A stretch of 6,173 nucleotides of DNA from Phycisphaerae bacterium (GCA_022842805.1 JALHOX010000136.1:4111-10283), one strand, 5' to 3'. Numbered from the stretch's first letter, positions 1 through 5,731 are shown. A program made the numbers and translations. Notes: generated from the sequence alone by a model not told the origin.

Positions 1-201
1 TTCGCGGTGCACCATAGCGGCGAGCATCAGTGCATCGGTCGGGCGGAGATCTTGAGGCCCGAGCGGCAGCCTTTGGGTGAGTGTTCGATGGCAGCCGAGA
101 TTCTGTCGTCTGTCGCCGGGCCGGTGACGCCCTCTCCTGCTCCGGCGTCCGCCCGCCTAATATCCCCGCATTCACCGCACCTTTGAACCGTTGGAGATGT
201 T

Positions 202-207
202 GAGGAG
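202..207 (+). promoter_or_regulatory. Ribosome binding site of the DUF2092-like gene
   Basis: GAGGAG ends 3 bases before the ATG at 211, a strong though closely spaced Shine-Dalgarno match. The ATG at 197 opens only a few codons before a TGA, so 211 is the supported start. Confidence 0.7.
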
Positions 208-210
208 CCC

Positions 211-1131
211 ATGATCGCTCGATTTGCCACACGTTCGCTCTCGCTCTTGTTGGTCGCCGCCGCGTTGGCTCAGTCGCCGTCGACGCAGCCTGTGACGGTG
301 CCCGCGCCCGAGGCGCCCGCCAGCGCCCCGGCCAACGATCCGCGCGCCCTCGACCTGCTGAAAAAGGCATGCGACCGGCTGACCGGCGCCAAGTCATTCG
401 AGACCACGTGCCGCCTGACGCGGCTGATGGGCACCAAGGACGCCGGCGAATTGCTGGAGCTGCGGGCCAAGCTGCTCTACGCCGCGAAGAATCGGCTGCG
501 GATCGTCAGCGACCCGGCCCGCTTCAGCATCGCCGGCAAGCCCAGCCCCGAGGATCGCGGGCTGTACATCACGAGCATCTTCGACGACGGCAAGCAGCTC
601 CATTTCGTGATGCCCGAGATCAAGCGCTTTAACAAGAAGGACGCGCCGCCGACCGCGGCCGAGATTTTCGTCGGCGGAAAGATGCCCGAAGGCGCCAACT
701 TCCCGGGCATGACGGCCTATCCCGTCTTCCTGCGCGACGACCCGTACAAGCTGATGACGATGGAGACCCGCCGTTCGCTCTACGCCGGCAAGGAGAAGGT
801 CGACGGCGTTGAGTGCCATGTGATCCGTCAGATGCCGGCGGATACGGAGCAGTTGATCGATCTGCGAATTTGGATCGAGGTGGATCAGCCGGTCTTCCGG
901 CAGTTTCGCACCGACTTCAGCCGGGCCGAGGCGAAGGGCATGCAGTTGATGGAGCCGGAGATCACGATCAAGTTTGAGGATTGGCGATTTGATGGACCGG
1001 TGAGCGACGCCGACTTCGCCTATACCCCGCCGGCGGATTACAAGCACGTCGACACGTTTATGGTCGACCCGAGCGAACTGGCAGCGAGCCAGCCGGCTTC
1101 GCAGCCGACGAGCCAGCCCGCGGGCAAGTAG
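211..1131 (+). CDS. Secreted DUF2092 / LolA-like periplasmic protein
   Basis: 306 residues. The N-terminus (MIARFATRSLSLLLVAAALA) is a typical Sec signal peptide with a likely signal peptidase I cut after A-L-A near residue 20. A Pro/Ala-rich linker follows to about residue 42. The body (about 45-282) follows the DUF2092 pattern, a LolA/LolB-like half-barrel: LLKKACDRLTGAKSF near 49, a strand ending KNRLRIV near 93, DDGKQLHFVMPEIKRF near 125, DDPYKL near 176, YAGKEKVDGVECHVI near 191, IWIEVDQPVFRQF near 220 and ITIKFEDWRFDG near 251. Known LolA-fold proteins bind lipid or lipoprotein in the periplasm; DUF2092 members have no established function, so a lipid-binding role is inference. The last 15 residues carry three SQP units (293-303) in an unstructured tail, a style common in Phycisphaerae. 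The gene appears monocistronic, with a hairpin 18 bp after its TAG stop. Confidence 0.85.
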   Translation: MIARFATRSLSLLLVAAALAQSPSTQPVTVPAPEAPASAPANDPRALDLLKKACDRLTGAKSFETTCRLTRLMGTKDAGELLELRAKLLYAAKNRLRIVSDPARFSIAGKPSPEDRGLYITSIFDDGKQLHFVMPEIKRFNKKDAPPTAAEIFVGGKMPEGANFPGMTAYPVFLRDDPYKLMTMETRRSLYAGKEKVDGVECHVIRQMPADTEQLIDLRIWIEVDQPVFRQFRTDFSRAEAKGMQLMEPEITIKFEDWRFDGPVSDADFAYTPPADYKHVDTFMVDPSELAASQPASQPTSQPAGK

Positions 1132-1148
1132 CGGCTCATGTTTTGGTA

Positions 1149-1171
1149 GCGGCCTGCGGCTCGCAGGCCGC
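1149..1171. repeat. Perfect 9-bp inverted repeat, possible terminator
   Basis: GCGGCCTGC (1149-1157) and GCAGGCCGC (1163-1171) are perfect reverse complements around the loop GGCTC. The hairpin starts 18 bp after the stop of the DUF2092-like gene and could end its transcript, but no T-run follows. Its form (a GC-rich palindrome around CTGCGGCTCGCAG) also resembles dispersed intergenic repeats, so it may be a mobile repetitive element rather than a dedicated terminator. Confidence 0.7.
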
Positions 1172-1284
1172 CGAATTGTTCATGGGGCGGTTCGTTCCCC
1201 GTCGCTTCGAAATGCGGCCTTTGTCGCGCCGCCGCGTAAGGTGGGGGGCGGAGCGCGTCGTCGCGCCGCCGCTTGGGTGCGACC

Positions 1285-1566
1285 ATGGAACTGACTCAGA
1301 TCGGCAACTGGATCGAAGCGGGGCTGTGGGGTGTGATCGCGCTTTGGTTTGCGATCGCGGCGTTTCGCTCACCGGTTACCGCCATTCGCGTCCGTTGCGC
1401 GATCGTCGCGGCCGCCTTCGCGGCGTTTGGCGTCTCGGACATCATCGAATCGCAGACGGGGGCATGGTGGCGGCCGTGGTGGCTGCTGTTGCTGAAGGCG
1501 GCGTGCATCGCGGTATTTGTGGCGTTGTGGGTACGCAACAGGCCGGGGAGCGAGTCATCGGCATAG
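1285..1566 (+). CDS. Small three-helix membrane protein, unknown function
   Basis: 93 residues starting MELTQIGNW. Three hydrophobic segments are visible: about 10-28 (IEAGLWGVIALWFAIAAF), 36-53 (VRCAIVAAAFAAFGVSDI) and 65-83 (WWLLLLKAACIAVFVALWV). The short positively charged C-terminus (VRNRPGSESSA) probably lies in the cytoplasm. Between helices 2 and 3 is a striking motif, SDIIESQTGAWWRPWW (51-66), with four Trp and two acidic residues at the membrane edge; it is the best candidate for a functional or conserved site. I know no named family for it. The ATG at 1285 is preferred to an in-frame TTG at 1273, but neither has a clear Shine-Dalgarno sequence, so translation may be leaderless or the start uncertain. 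It is convergent with the minus-strand membrane gene ending at 1624, 57 bp away. Confidence 0.65.
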   Translation: MELTQIGNWIEAGLWGVIALWFAIAAFRSPVTAIRVRCAIVAAAFAAFGVSDIIESQTGAWWRPWWLLLLKAACIAVFVALWVRNRPGSESSA

Positions 1567-1623
1567 CGTCCCGCACCAAGCCATTGGTCACTCACGATCG
1601 CATCGCACAGAGTTGCAAAACGC

Positions 1624-2211
1624 CTATTTCACGATTCTATTCAGGAAAATCGTGATCGCTGCCCACGGAATGCACTTGCGAATGAAGCGATTTACCATAG
1701 GGGCAACGAACAACATAATCTGCCAGATCAGATACAGCCGGATCTTTACGGGTCTCCAGCCCATTGCTCGCATGTCACGAATGTCGTCTAGCAAAGTGGC
1801 TGCTGCATCGTCTCGCATTCGCTTAGGCAGCAGGAAAACCCAGTCTTCTACTATTTTTTCGTTTTGGCGATGGGTAGCGCGTTTTCTCAGCCGCTTCCGT
1901 CGATCCAATGTCAGGGACATTCTGTCTACGCATCGCCGAGCCATTGGATCGAACAGCCGGTCAAAGATGCGTTTGATCGCGAGATGAATTGCAGTGCGAT
2001 TATCAGGCGAATTGAGTACCAGACAGAGATGCAGGAGAACTATGGCCTGGCTTAGCCCTAGGAAAAGACAACCAAGTACATGGTCAATCGTAGATAACGT
2101 ACGGACTGAGAGAAACTGCACGCCGAGTGATACATACCAACCGATGACTAACATTAGATAGTGGCGAAGCGGCCACGGTCGGGCGCAGATGAACCATTTT
2201 TTGTCTTTCAT
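1624..2211 (-). CDS. PadR-linked membrane protein of unknown function
   Basis: 195 residues starting MKDKKWFICARPWPLRHYL. Two hydrophobic helices lie near the N-terminus, about 18-36 (YLMLVIGWYVSLGVQFLSV) and 45-66 (HVLGCLFLGLSQAIVLLHLCLV). A polar, strongly basic central region (about 67-155, with RRKRLRKR near 104) follows. Two C-terminal hydrophobic stretches are at about 158-173 (RLYLIWQIMLFVAPMV) and 180-194. The arrangement suggests a four-segment inner-membrane protein with a cytoplasmic central domain. I recognise no family and no catalytic motif. The gene starts 7 bp after the padR stop, so the two are very probably co-transcribed and translationally coupled. PadR regulators often control adjacent membrane or transporter genes, so this is the likely target; that is inference. 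Its base composition is markedly more A+T-rich than the surrounding genes. Confidence 0.7.
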   Translation of the reverse strand: MKDKKWFICARPWPLRHYLMLVIGWYVSLGVQFLSVRTLSTIDHVLGCLFLGLSQAIVLLHLCLVLNSPDNRTAIHLAIKRIFDRLFDPMARRCVDRMSLTLDRRKRLRKRATHRQNEKIVEDWVFLLPKRMRDDAAATLLDDIRDMRAMGWRPVKIRLYLIWQIMLFVAPMVNRFIRKCIPWAAITIFLNRIVK

Positions 2212-2218
2212 GCCGCAG

Positions 2219-2524
2219 CTATGCCTTTCGGGTCAAAGAGCTCGCTTGCGCGCACGCCAAGTCGAAAGCTTGGCTGCCCAACGCGGTGAGCCGAAAGTAC
2301 CGACGCTTGTGGCTGTTACGTACGTCGGACGGCTCACCTTCTCGGGACGCAAGATAGCCATACTCCTCCATGCGCTCGAGCGTGGTGTACAGCGACCCAA
2401 CCGGCATTGCTTCCTCAGTCCGTTTTTCGTATTCATCGCGGATTTCGCGGCCGAATCGCTCGCCGTTGAGCAGGATGCTCAGAATGACGGCCTCGCGTTG
2501 AGTGGCGAACTTCTTAAGGGGCAT
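2219..2524 (-). CDS. PadR-family transcriptional regulator
   Basis: 101 residues starting MPLKKFATQREAVILSILL. The whole length is a PadR-type winged helix: helix 1 with the EAVILSILLNGERFGREI pattern (11-28), the recognition-helix region MPVGSLYTTLERMEEYGYLA (40-59), where the GSLYTTLERME core is diagnostic of PadR, and the wing strand RRYFRLTALGSQAF (74-87). There is no long C-terminal dimerisation domain, so it belongs with the short PadR proteins. These usually repress their own operon and release DNA on binding a small, often aromatic or cationic, ligand; the ligand here is unknown. An in-frame ATG 8 codons upstream (2548) is rejected because AGGAGA sits correctly before 2524. It is the first gene of a two-gene unit with the membrane protein ending at 1624. 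Confidence 0.92.
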   Translation of the reverse strand: MPLKKFATQREAVILSILLNGERFGREIRDEYEKRTEEAMPVGSLYTTLERMEEYGYLASREGEPSDVRNSHKRRYFRLTALGSQAFDLACAQASSLTRKA

Positions 2525-2530
2525 ATCAAT

Positions 2531-2536
2531 TCTCCT
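2531..2536 (-). promoter_or_regulatory. Ribosome binding site fixing the padR start
   Basis: On the minus strand AGGAGA is followed by a 6-base spacer (ATTGAT) and ATG at 2524. This near-ideal Shine-Dalgarno sequence selects MPLKK as the start. It would lie inside the coding region if the upstream ATG at 2548 were used. Confidence 0.8.
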
Positions 2537-2543
2537 GTTCATG

Positions 2544-2557
2544 CTCACAACTGTAAG
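2544..2557. promoter_or_regulatory. Possible PadR operator (imperfect palindrome)
   Basis: On the minus strand this reads CTTACAGTTGTGAG: arms CTTACA and TGTGAG match at 5 of 6 positions around a 2-base centre. It lies 20 bases upstream of the padR start, where an autorepressor would act. PadR operators are typically dyads with TACA/TGTA-like half-sites, which this partly resembles. No convincing -35/-10 pair is seen beside it, so this is a suggestion only. Confidence 0.3.
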
Positions 2558-2643
2558 CGTAACATCGCCGCGGCGAACTTCAAGCCAAGCTGAAGCCGGC
2601 TGGAGGGAAATTTATGGAAAAACTATGTGATGGGAGGCGCGAA

Positions 2644-2663
2644 CCACCAGCTGAAACTGGTGG
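2644..2663. repeat. Hairpin repeat, CTGAAA loop
   Basis: CCACCAG (2644-2650) and CTGGTGG (2657-2663) are perfect 7-bp complementary arms around CTGAAA. It shares the central TGAA with the two hairpins that follow, but has a different arm sequence. Confidence 0.7.
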
Positions 2664-2671
2664 CAAACGCT

Positions 2672-2689
2672 GGTCGGCTGAAGCCGACC
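2672..2689. repeat. Hairpin repeat, GGCTGAAGCC core
   Basis: GGTCGGC (2672-2678) and GCCGACC (2683-2689) form a perfect 7-bp stem around TGAA. It lies 8 bases after the previous hairpin. Such GGCTGAAGCC-centred palindromes are dispersed intergenic repeats in planctomycetes and some other bacteria. Confidence 0.75.
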
Positions 2690-2835
2690 TTGTCCGACCG
2701 ATGCGACCTGAGTGGCGGCGAAGTGGTGTGGTACGCGGCGTCAGATTGGTGGAAAGCGGGAGGGTCAGTTGGCGCCGGCAACCCGCCCTTACGCGCTGCT
2801 CGACATCCGCAGGACATTGCACGTTCGGACCACCG

Positions 2836-2853
2836 CGCGGGCTGAAGCCCGCG
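2836..2853. repeat. Hairpin repeat, GGGCTGAAGCCC core
   Basis: CGCGGGC (2836-2842) and GCCCGCG (2847-2853) form a perfect 7-bp stem around TGAA. It lies 29 bases beyond the stop of the minus-strand TPR/DUF6624 gene, so it could also end or stabilise that transcript, although no T-run follows on the minus strand. Confidence 0.75.
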
Positions 2854-2882
2854 GCTCGAAAAGAATCAAAGAGTCTCGCGCG

Positions 2883-3839
2883 TCAGCCGCCGCGAATTTG
2901 CTTTGCGTATTCCGCTAACGGCCCGAGGCCGATCTCCGCGCGGCGCTTGTCGACGTTGGCCTCGTCCTCGATCGGGGCTGGTTCGGCGGTGGGGCCGCGG
3001 CCTTGGAATTGGGTGCCGTAGAGTTGCGGCTTGCCCTGGCCGACGAGGACTCGGTCGGTGAGGTAGGCGAGCTGTTGCCCGGTCGCTTCGCCGGCCTTTA
3101 CCGCCGGCTTGAGGAGATCGAGGGCCTTCGTCTGAAACTCGCGGTCGGAATCGGCGTGTTGCACAAGCAGCCAGGCGGCGTTGGCGGCGTCTTCGCCGAC
3201 GAGGGTCTTGCCCGGCCAGCCGTGCTTTTCGAGGGTGCGCTTCATGAAGGCGGTGTTCTCGGGGTCGATCTTGCGCAGGTCGAGCTCGGGCGGCAGGCGG
3301 TCCATCGGGACGCTTTTGTCGCCTTCCGGTTGTTTGGCCATCTCGGCGATCAGCGCGTGGCGGGCGCGCTGGTCGAGGGCCATGCGTTCGAGCAGTTCGC
3401 GGGCCAGGGCCGGCTCCTTCACCGATTTCAGGGCCTCGTCGCGGGCCTTGCGGCAGGCCTCCAGCGCCGCGGGCCAGCGCGTGTCTGCGTGGAGGCTCTT
3501 CAGGTCGGCGTCGTTTTCGACGTGCGTCACATCGCGCCAGCCGCGCTCGAAGGCGAGGTGCAGATACTTAAAGGCGTCGTCGGTCTTGCCGGTGAGGGCG
3601 TAGCAGCAGGCGAGGTGATAGGGCGCGGTGCCGCGCTTGGCGCCCTTTTCGATCGAGGCGAGGGCCAGCTCGATGCTCTTGTTGTAGTCCTTCTGTTCAT
3701 AGGCGACGACGGCCTGCTGATAGAGCGCTTGCGCTTCGGGGTTGGGGACGGGCTTTGGCTCTTCGGCCAGCGCGGAAGGGGCGAGCAGCGCGACGACCGC
3801 GCACAGGGAAAGCAGGTGAAGGGGGGCGGGGAATCGCAT
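2883..3839 (-). CDS. Secreted TPR protein with DUF6624 domain
   Basis: 318 residues starting MRFPAPLHLLSLCAVVALL. A Sec signal peptide ends with A-L-A before EE, near residue 25. Two TPR units follow: about 33-66 (QALYQQAVVAYEQKDYNKSI) and 70-101 (APYHLACCYALTGKTDDAF), then the capping motif FERGWRDVTHVENDADLKSL (97-116). The second half (about 145-312) has the DUF6624 signature: HGWPGKTLVGEDAANAAWLL near 206, the QHAD..REFQ segment, LAYLTDRVLV (258-267), QLYGTQ (272-277) and VDKRRAEIGLGPLAEY (296-311). DUF6624 has no established function; the conserved His, Asp and YGTQ residues hint at a binding or catalytic pocket. The product is probably periplasmic. The frame stays open upstream to 4016, but that extension has no signal peptide and runs into the parS palindrome, so 3839 is chosen. 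Only a weak GAGAAAG precedes it. Confidence 0.85.
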   Translation of the reverse strand: MRFPAPLHLLSLCAVVALLAPSALAEEPKPVPNPEAQALYQQAVVAYEQKDYNKSIELALASIEKGAKRGTAPYHLACCYALTGKTDDAFKYLHLAFERGWRDVTHVENDADLKSLHADTRWPAALEACRKARDEALKSVKEPALARELLERMALDQRARHALIAEMAKQPEGDKSVPMDRLPPELDLRKIDPENTAFMKRTLEKHGWPGKTLVGEDAANAAWLLVQHADSDREFQTKALDLLKPAVKAGEATGQQLAYLTDRVLVGQGKPQLYGTQFQGRGPTAEPAPIEDEANVDKRRAEIGLGPLAEYAKQIRGG

Positions 3840-3968
3840 GGTGTATCGCTTTCTCGTGATTGATGCCGGGCGGCGCGCATGCCGGCGGCGGCCGTCAACA
3901 GCTCGGCTCAGCGTGGCTCGACAGGGTAGACGAGGTCGGGCGGAGGTCGCGTGCAAAAAATCTGGGGG

Positions 3969-3996
3969 AGGCGATGCCGAGGCAGGCGACGCCGAG
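3969..3996. repeat. Short tandem direct repeat next to parS
   Basis: AGGCGATGCCGAG (3969-3981) and AGGCGACGCCGAG (3984-3996) are 13-bp direct copies with one mismatch and a 15-bp period. They end 12 bp before the 38-bp palindrome. Function unknown; in GC-rich DNA this may be chance. Confidence 0.4.
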
Positions 3997-4008
3997 TCCG
4001 GAAGCGGG

Positions 4009-4046
4009 GTCAGCAAACGTGTTTCACGTGAAACACGTTTGCTGAC
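4009..4046. repeat. Perfect 38-bp palindrome enclosing parS
   Basis: Every base pairs with its symmetric partner from 4009/4046 to the centre between 4027 and 4028. The left arm beyond parS is GTCAGCAAACG and the right arm CGTTTGCTGAC, each 11 bases. Symmetry breaks at 4008/4047. As single-stranded DNA or RNA it could form a stem of about 17 bp with a 4-base loop. It lies in the gap between two co-directional minus-strand genes. No T-run follows on the minus strand, so a classical intrinsic terminator is unlikely. Confidence 0.95.
4020..4035. promoter_or_regulatory. parS: parS site, ParB-binding centromere
   Basis: TGTTTCACGTGAAACA is identical to the classical 16-bp chromosomal parS sequence defined in Bacillus subtilis and conserved across most bacterial phyla. 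ParB (Spo0J) binds this palindrome by its helix-turn-helix domain, loads as a CTP-dependent clamp, spreads along neighbouring DNA, recruits SMC/condensin and is moved by ParA to segregate replication origins. The site is intergenic, 63 bp beyond the stop of the TSP3-repeat gene and 180 bp upstream of the DUF6624 gene start. An exact 16-bp match is very unlikely by chance in 6 kb. No parA or parB is present in the window, so its function as parS is inferred from sequence alone. Confidence 0.9.
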
Positions 4047-4098
4047 GCAAAGGGCGTGCCGCGCGGGTGGGGCGTGGCCGAGATTGGCGGACTTGCTT

Positions 4099-5724
4099 TT
4101 ACTGTTCCGCAGCCACCGCGTCCGCGGCGCGATTTGCTTCCTCCGCGCTGACGCCGTCGGAGAGGTCGACGCCGGAGCTGTCGAGTTCTTCGAGTACGTC
4201 GAAGGGGTTTACGCCGCGGTCGTTGGCGGCTCGCAGCAGGCTGCCGGCGGACGCCGCGAGCGCGTCGACATCGGGATCGTCGAGGCGGAAGGTGAGTCGT
4301 TCGATCATTTTGGCGGTCTGACGGATTGAGCTGCCGGTGTCGTTGGCGACTTGCAGCGTCGCACCGACGATCGCCGCCAGAACGTCGTAATCGGAGAGCG
4401 CGCCGGTGGCGGCGGCGAGCGGGACGTAGACGTCGGCAGCGGGGCCGGGGTCGGCGCCGGCTTCTTCGATGACCGCGATCAAGACGACCGCGTCGGCGGC
4501 TGACTCCACGAGGCTCTCGTCCGGCTGCTGCTCGGCGACGGCCGCCACGACCGCGGCCTGCTCGGCGATGCGCAAGCTCGCGTCGTTGTCGGCCAGGGCG
4601 TCGATCATGTCGGTGAGGGCCTTGAGGGCCGCATCGGCGTCAGCGGCAGCGTCCGCCGCCGGCGCGGCCGCCAGCACCTGAACGCCCTCGGCTCGATCCT
4701 GCAATTGATCGACCGCTTGCTGCGGGTCGTCTGCGTCGGCGATGGATTGATCGATCATGGCGATGAGCGCGTCCAAGGCGTCGAGCGCGGCCTCGCTGGG
4801 CTGATCTTCGTTGGGCGCCGCGGCTTGCGCAGCTTGCTCGAGCTCGCGCAACATTTCCGAGAGATCGGAGATCGCGATCTGGCGGTTGAGCGCCCGCGCT
4901 CCTTGCCGGAGCGCGCTGGCCTTGTCGGCGGCGGTCGGGGGATCGCAGCGATTGGCTGCGCGCCCGCCGGCGGCGCCGAGCGATCGCAAGCGGCTCACGG
5001 TGGAGGCCGCCGCGGCCGGAACTCCCTCGTCAGCCGACGACTCATCATCGCCGTCGTCGCCGGAGTCGTTCGACGCGTCGCTTTCGTCGGCGTCGTCATC
5101 CTCTTCGCAGTCCTCGGGCTCGTCTTCGTCCTCGTCGTCTTGAGGGTCGGGCTTGCCGTCGGCGTCGTTGTCGATGTCCCAGCGATTGAGTAGGAAATCG
5201 CCGTCGACGTCGAAGTCAAACTTGTTCGGCACTCCGTCGTTATCGACGTCGTCGTCTTCGTCGTTGGGGATGAGATCGGCGTCGACGTCGGGGTCCACTT
5301 CGTTGGGAATGCCGTCGCCGTCGATGTCGGGATCCTCGTCGTTGGTCAGGCCGTCGCAATCGCGATCGGGGCCGTCCAGCGGACTGGCTGGATCGAGGCC
5401 GCGGGCGATCTCTTCGAGAAACGTGAGACCGTCGCAGTCGCGATCGGAGCTGAGCGCGGCTGCGACGCAGAGCGTGTCGAACTCGCCCGTTTGCTCATCG
5501 CGGCAGGCTTCGAGCAGCACATCCAACAGTACGGGCGGCAGCGCCTGCAATTCGGGCGGAAGCGCGCCGATCGCGAGCCACTTCGGAGTCTCGCTCGTCG
5601 ACGCGTTCGACGCGCTCAGCGACGCATCGGCGACGGCGACAGCGGACTCATCTTTCATCGGCTGGCAGGCCGTGCCCAGGCACAGGCTCATCGTGAACAT
5701 CGTGTTGCAAATCAGGCGACGCAT
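4099..5724 (-). CDS. Probable lipoprotein with TSP3-type calcium repeats
   Basis: 541 residues starting MRRLICNTMFTMSLCLGTAC. The hydrophobic leader ends in L-G-T-A-C with Cys20, an acceptable though not ideal lipobox, so it is probably a lipoprotein; ordinary secretion is the alternative. After a linker, residues about 94-196 hold a series of aspartate repeats: DRDCDGLT twice, then DIDGDGIPNEVDPD, VDADLIPNDEDDD, VDNDGVPNKFDFD, VDGDFLLNRWDID and NDADGKPD. These are thrombospondin type 3 repeats, known to bind Ca2+ through the DxDxDG loops. A very acidic stretch (about 196-234) follows, then an Ala-rich, largely alpha-helical half (about 240-541) in which I recognise no family. A surface or structural role is inferred. 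CGGAGC with a 7-base spacer selects 5724 over an in-frame ATG at 5745. The gene stands alone, 375 bp (in start-to-stop order) before the parS-containing gap. Confidence 0.85.
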   Translation of the reverse strand: MRRLICNTMFTMSLCLGTACQPMKDESAVAVADASLSASNASTSETPKWLAIGALPPELQALPPVLLDVLLEACRDEQTGEFDTLCVAAALSSDRDCDGLTFLEEIARGLDPASPLDGPDRDCDGLTNDEDPDIDGDGIPNEVDPDVDADLIPNDEDDDVDNDGVPNKFDFDVDGDFLLNRWDIDNDADGKPDPQDDEDEDEPEDCEEDDDADESDASNDSGDDGDDESSADEGVPAAAASTVSRLRSLGAAGGRAANRCDPPTAADKASALRQGARALNRQIAISDLSEMLRELEQAAQAAAPNEDQPSEAALDALDALIAMIDQSIADADDPQQAVDQLQDRAEGVQVLAAAPAADAAADADAALKALTDMIDALADNDASLRIAEQAAVVAAVAEQQPDESLVESAADAVVLIAVIEEAGADPGPAADVYVPLAAATGALSDYDVLAAIVGATLQVANDTGSSIRQTAKMIERLTFRLDDPDVDALAASAGSLLRAANDRGVNPFDVLEELDSSGVDLSDGVSAEEANRAADAVAAEQ

Positions 5725-5731
5725 GGCATTG

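Larger units (their letters stand above)
2525..2882. other. Gene-free interval with a hairpin cluster
   Basis: These 358 bases between the stop of the TPR/DUF6624 gene and the start of padR contain no convincing gene. Short open frames here read through inverted repeats and have no ribosome binding site or family signature. Contents are the padR leader, a decayed repeat near 2584-2603, three clean hairpins (2644-2663, 2672-2689, 2836-2853), and about 145 bases between the second and third (2690-2835) in which I see nothing specific. Confidence 0.7.

Noticed and set aside
1..27. Possible start (MLAAMVHRE) of a minus-strand gene leaving the left edge
   Set aside because: Only nine codons are visible and there is no ribosome binding site.
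1..186. Plus-strand frame open from the left edge to TGA at 184-186 (61 residues), possibly the tail of an upstream gene
   Set aside because: No recognisable motif, Pro/Ser/His-rich low-quality peptide, and nothing to tell it from a chance open frame in GC-rich DNA.
394..1047. Long minus-strand open frame (217 codons) opposite the DUF2092-like gene
   Set aside because: Antisense shadow of a well-supported gene; composition is His/Arg/Leu-rich with no family signature.
1575..1588. ACCAA/TTGGT inverted repeat between the convergent genes, possible terminator
   Set aside because: Only a 5-bp weak stem with no T-run; likely chance.
2614..3021. Plus-strand frame starting MEKLCDGRREPP
   Set aside because: Runs through the hairpin repeats and into the end of the minus-strand DUF6624 gene; no ribosome binding site or homology pattern.
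3003..3863. Long plus-strand open frame (286 codons) opposite the TPR/DUF6624 gene
   Set aside because: Antisense shadow caused by high-GC codon bias; the minus-strand frame has a signal peptide and clear domains.
3860..3910. TTGACG on the minus strand as a -35 box for the DUF6624 gene
   Set aside because: No acceptable -10 box at 16-18 bases downstream; the following sequence is almost all G+C.
3840..4016. N-terminal extension of the DUF6624 protein to 4016
   Set aside because: The extension is Arg/Pro/Ala-rich, starts inside the parS palindrome and would bury the signal peptide.
4009..4046. Palindrome as an intrinsic terminator of the TSP3-repeat gene
   Set aside because: No T-run after the stem on the minus strand, and the exact parS core explains the symmetry better.
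4895..4915. 8-bp inverted repeat (CGCGCTCC / GGAGCGCG)
   Set aside because: Lies inside the coding region of the TSP3-repeat gene and follows from Ala/Arg codons.
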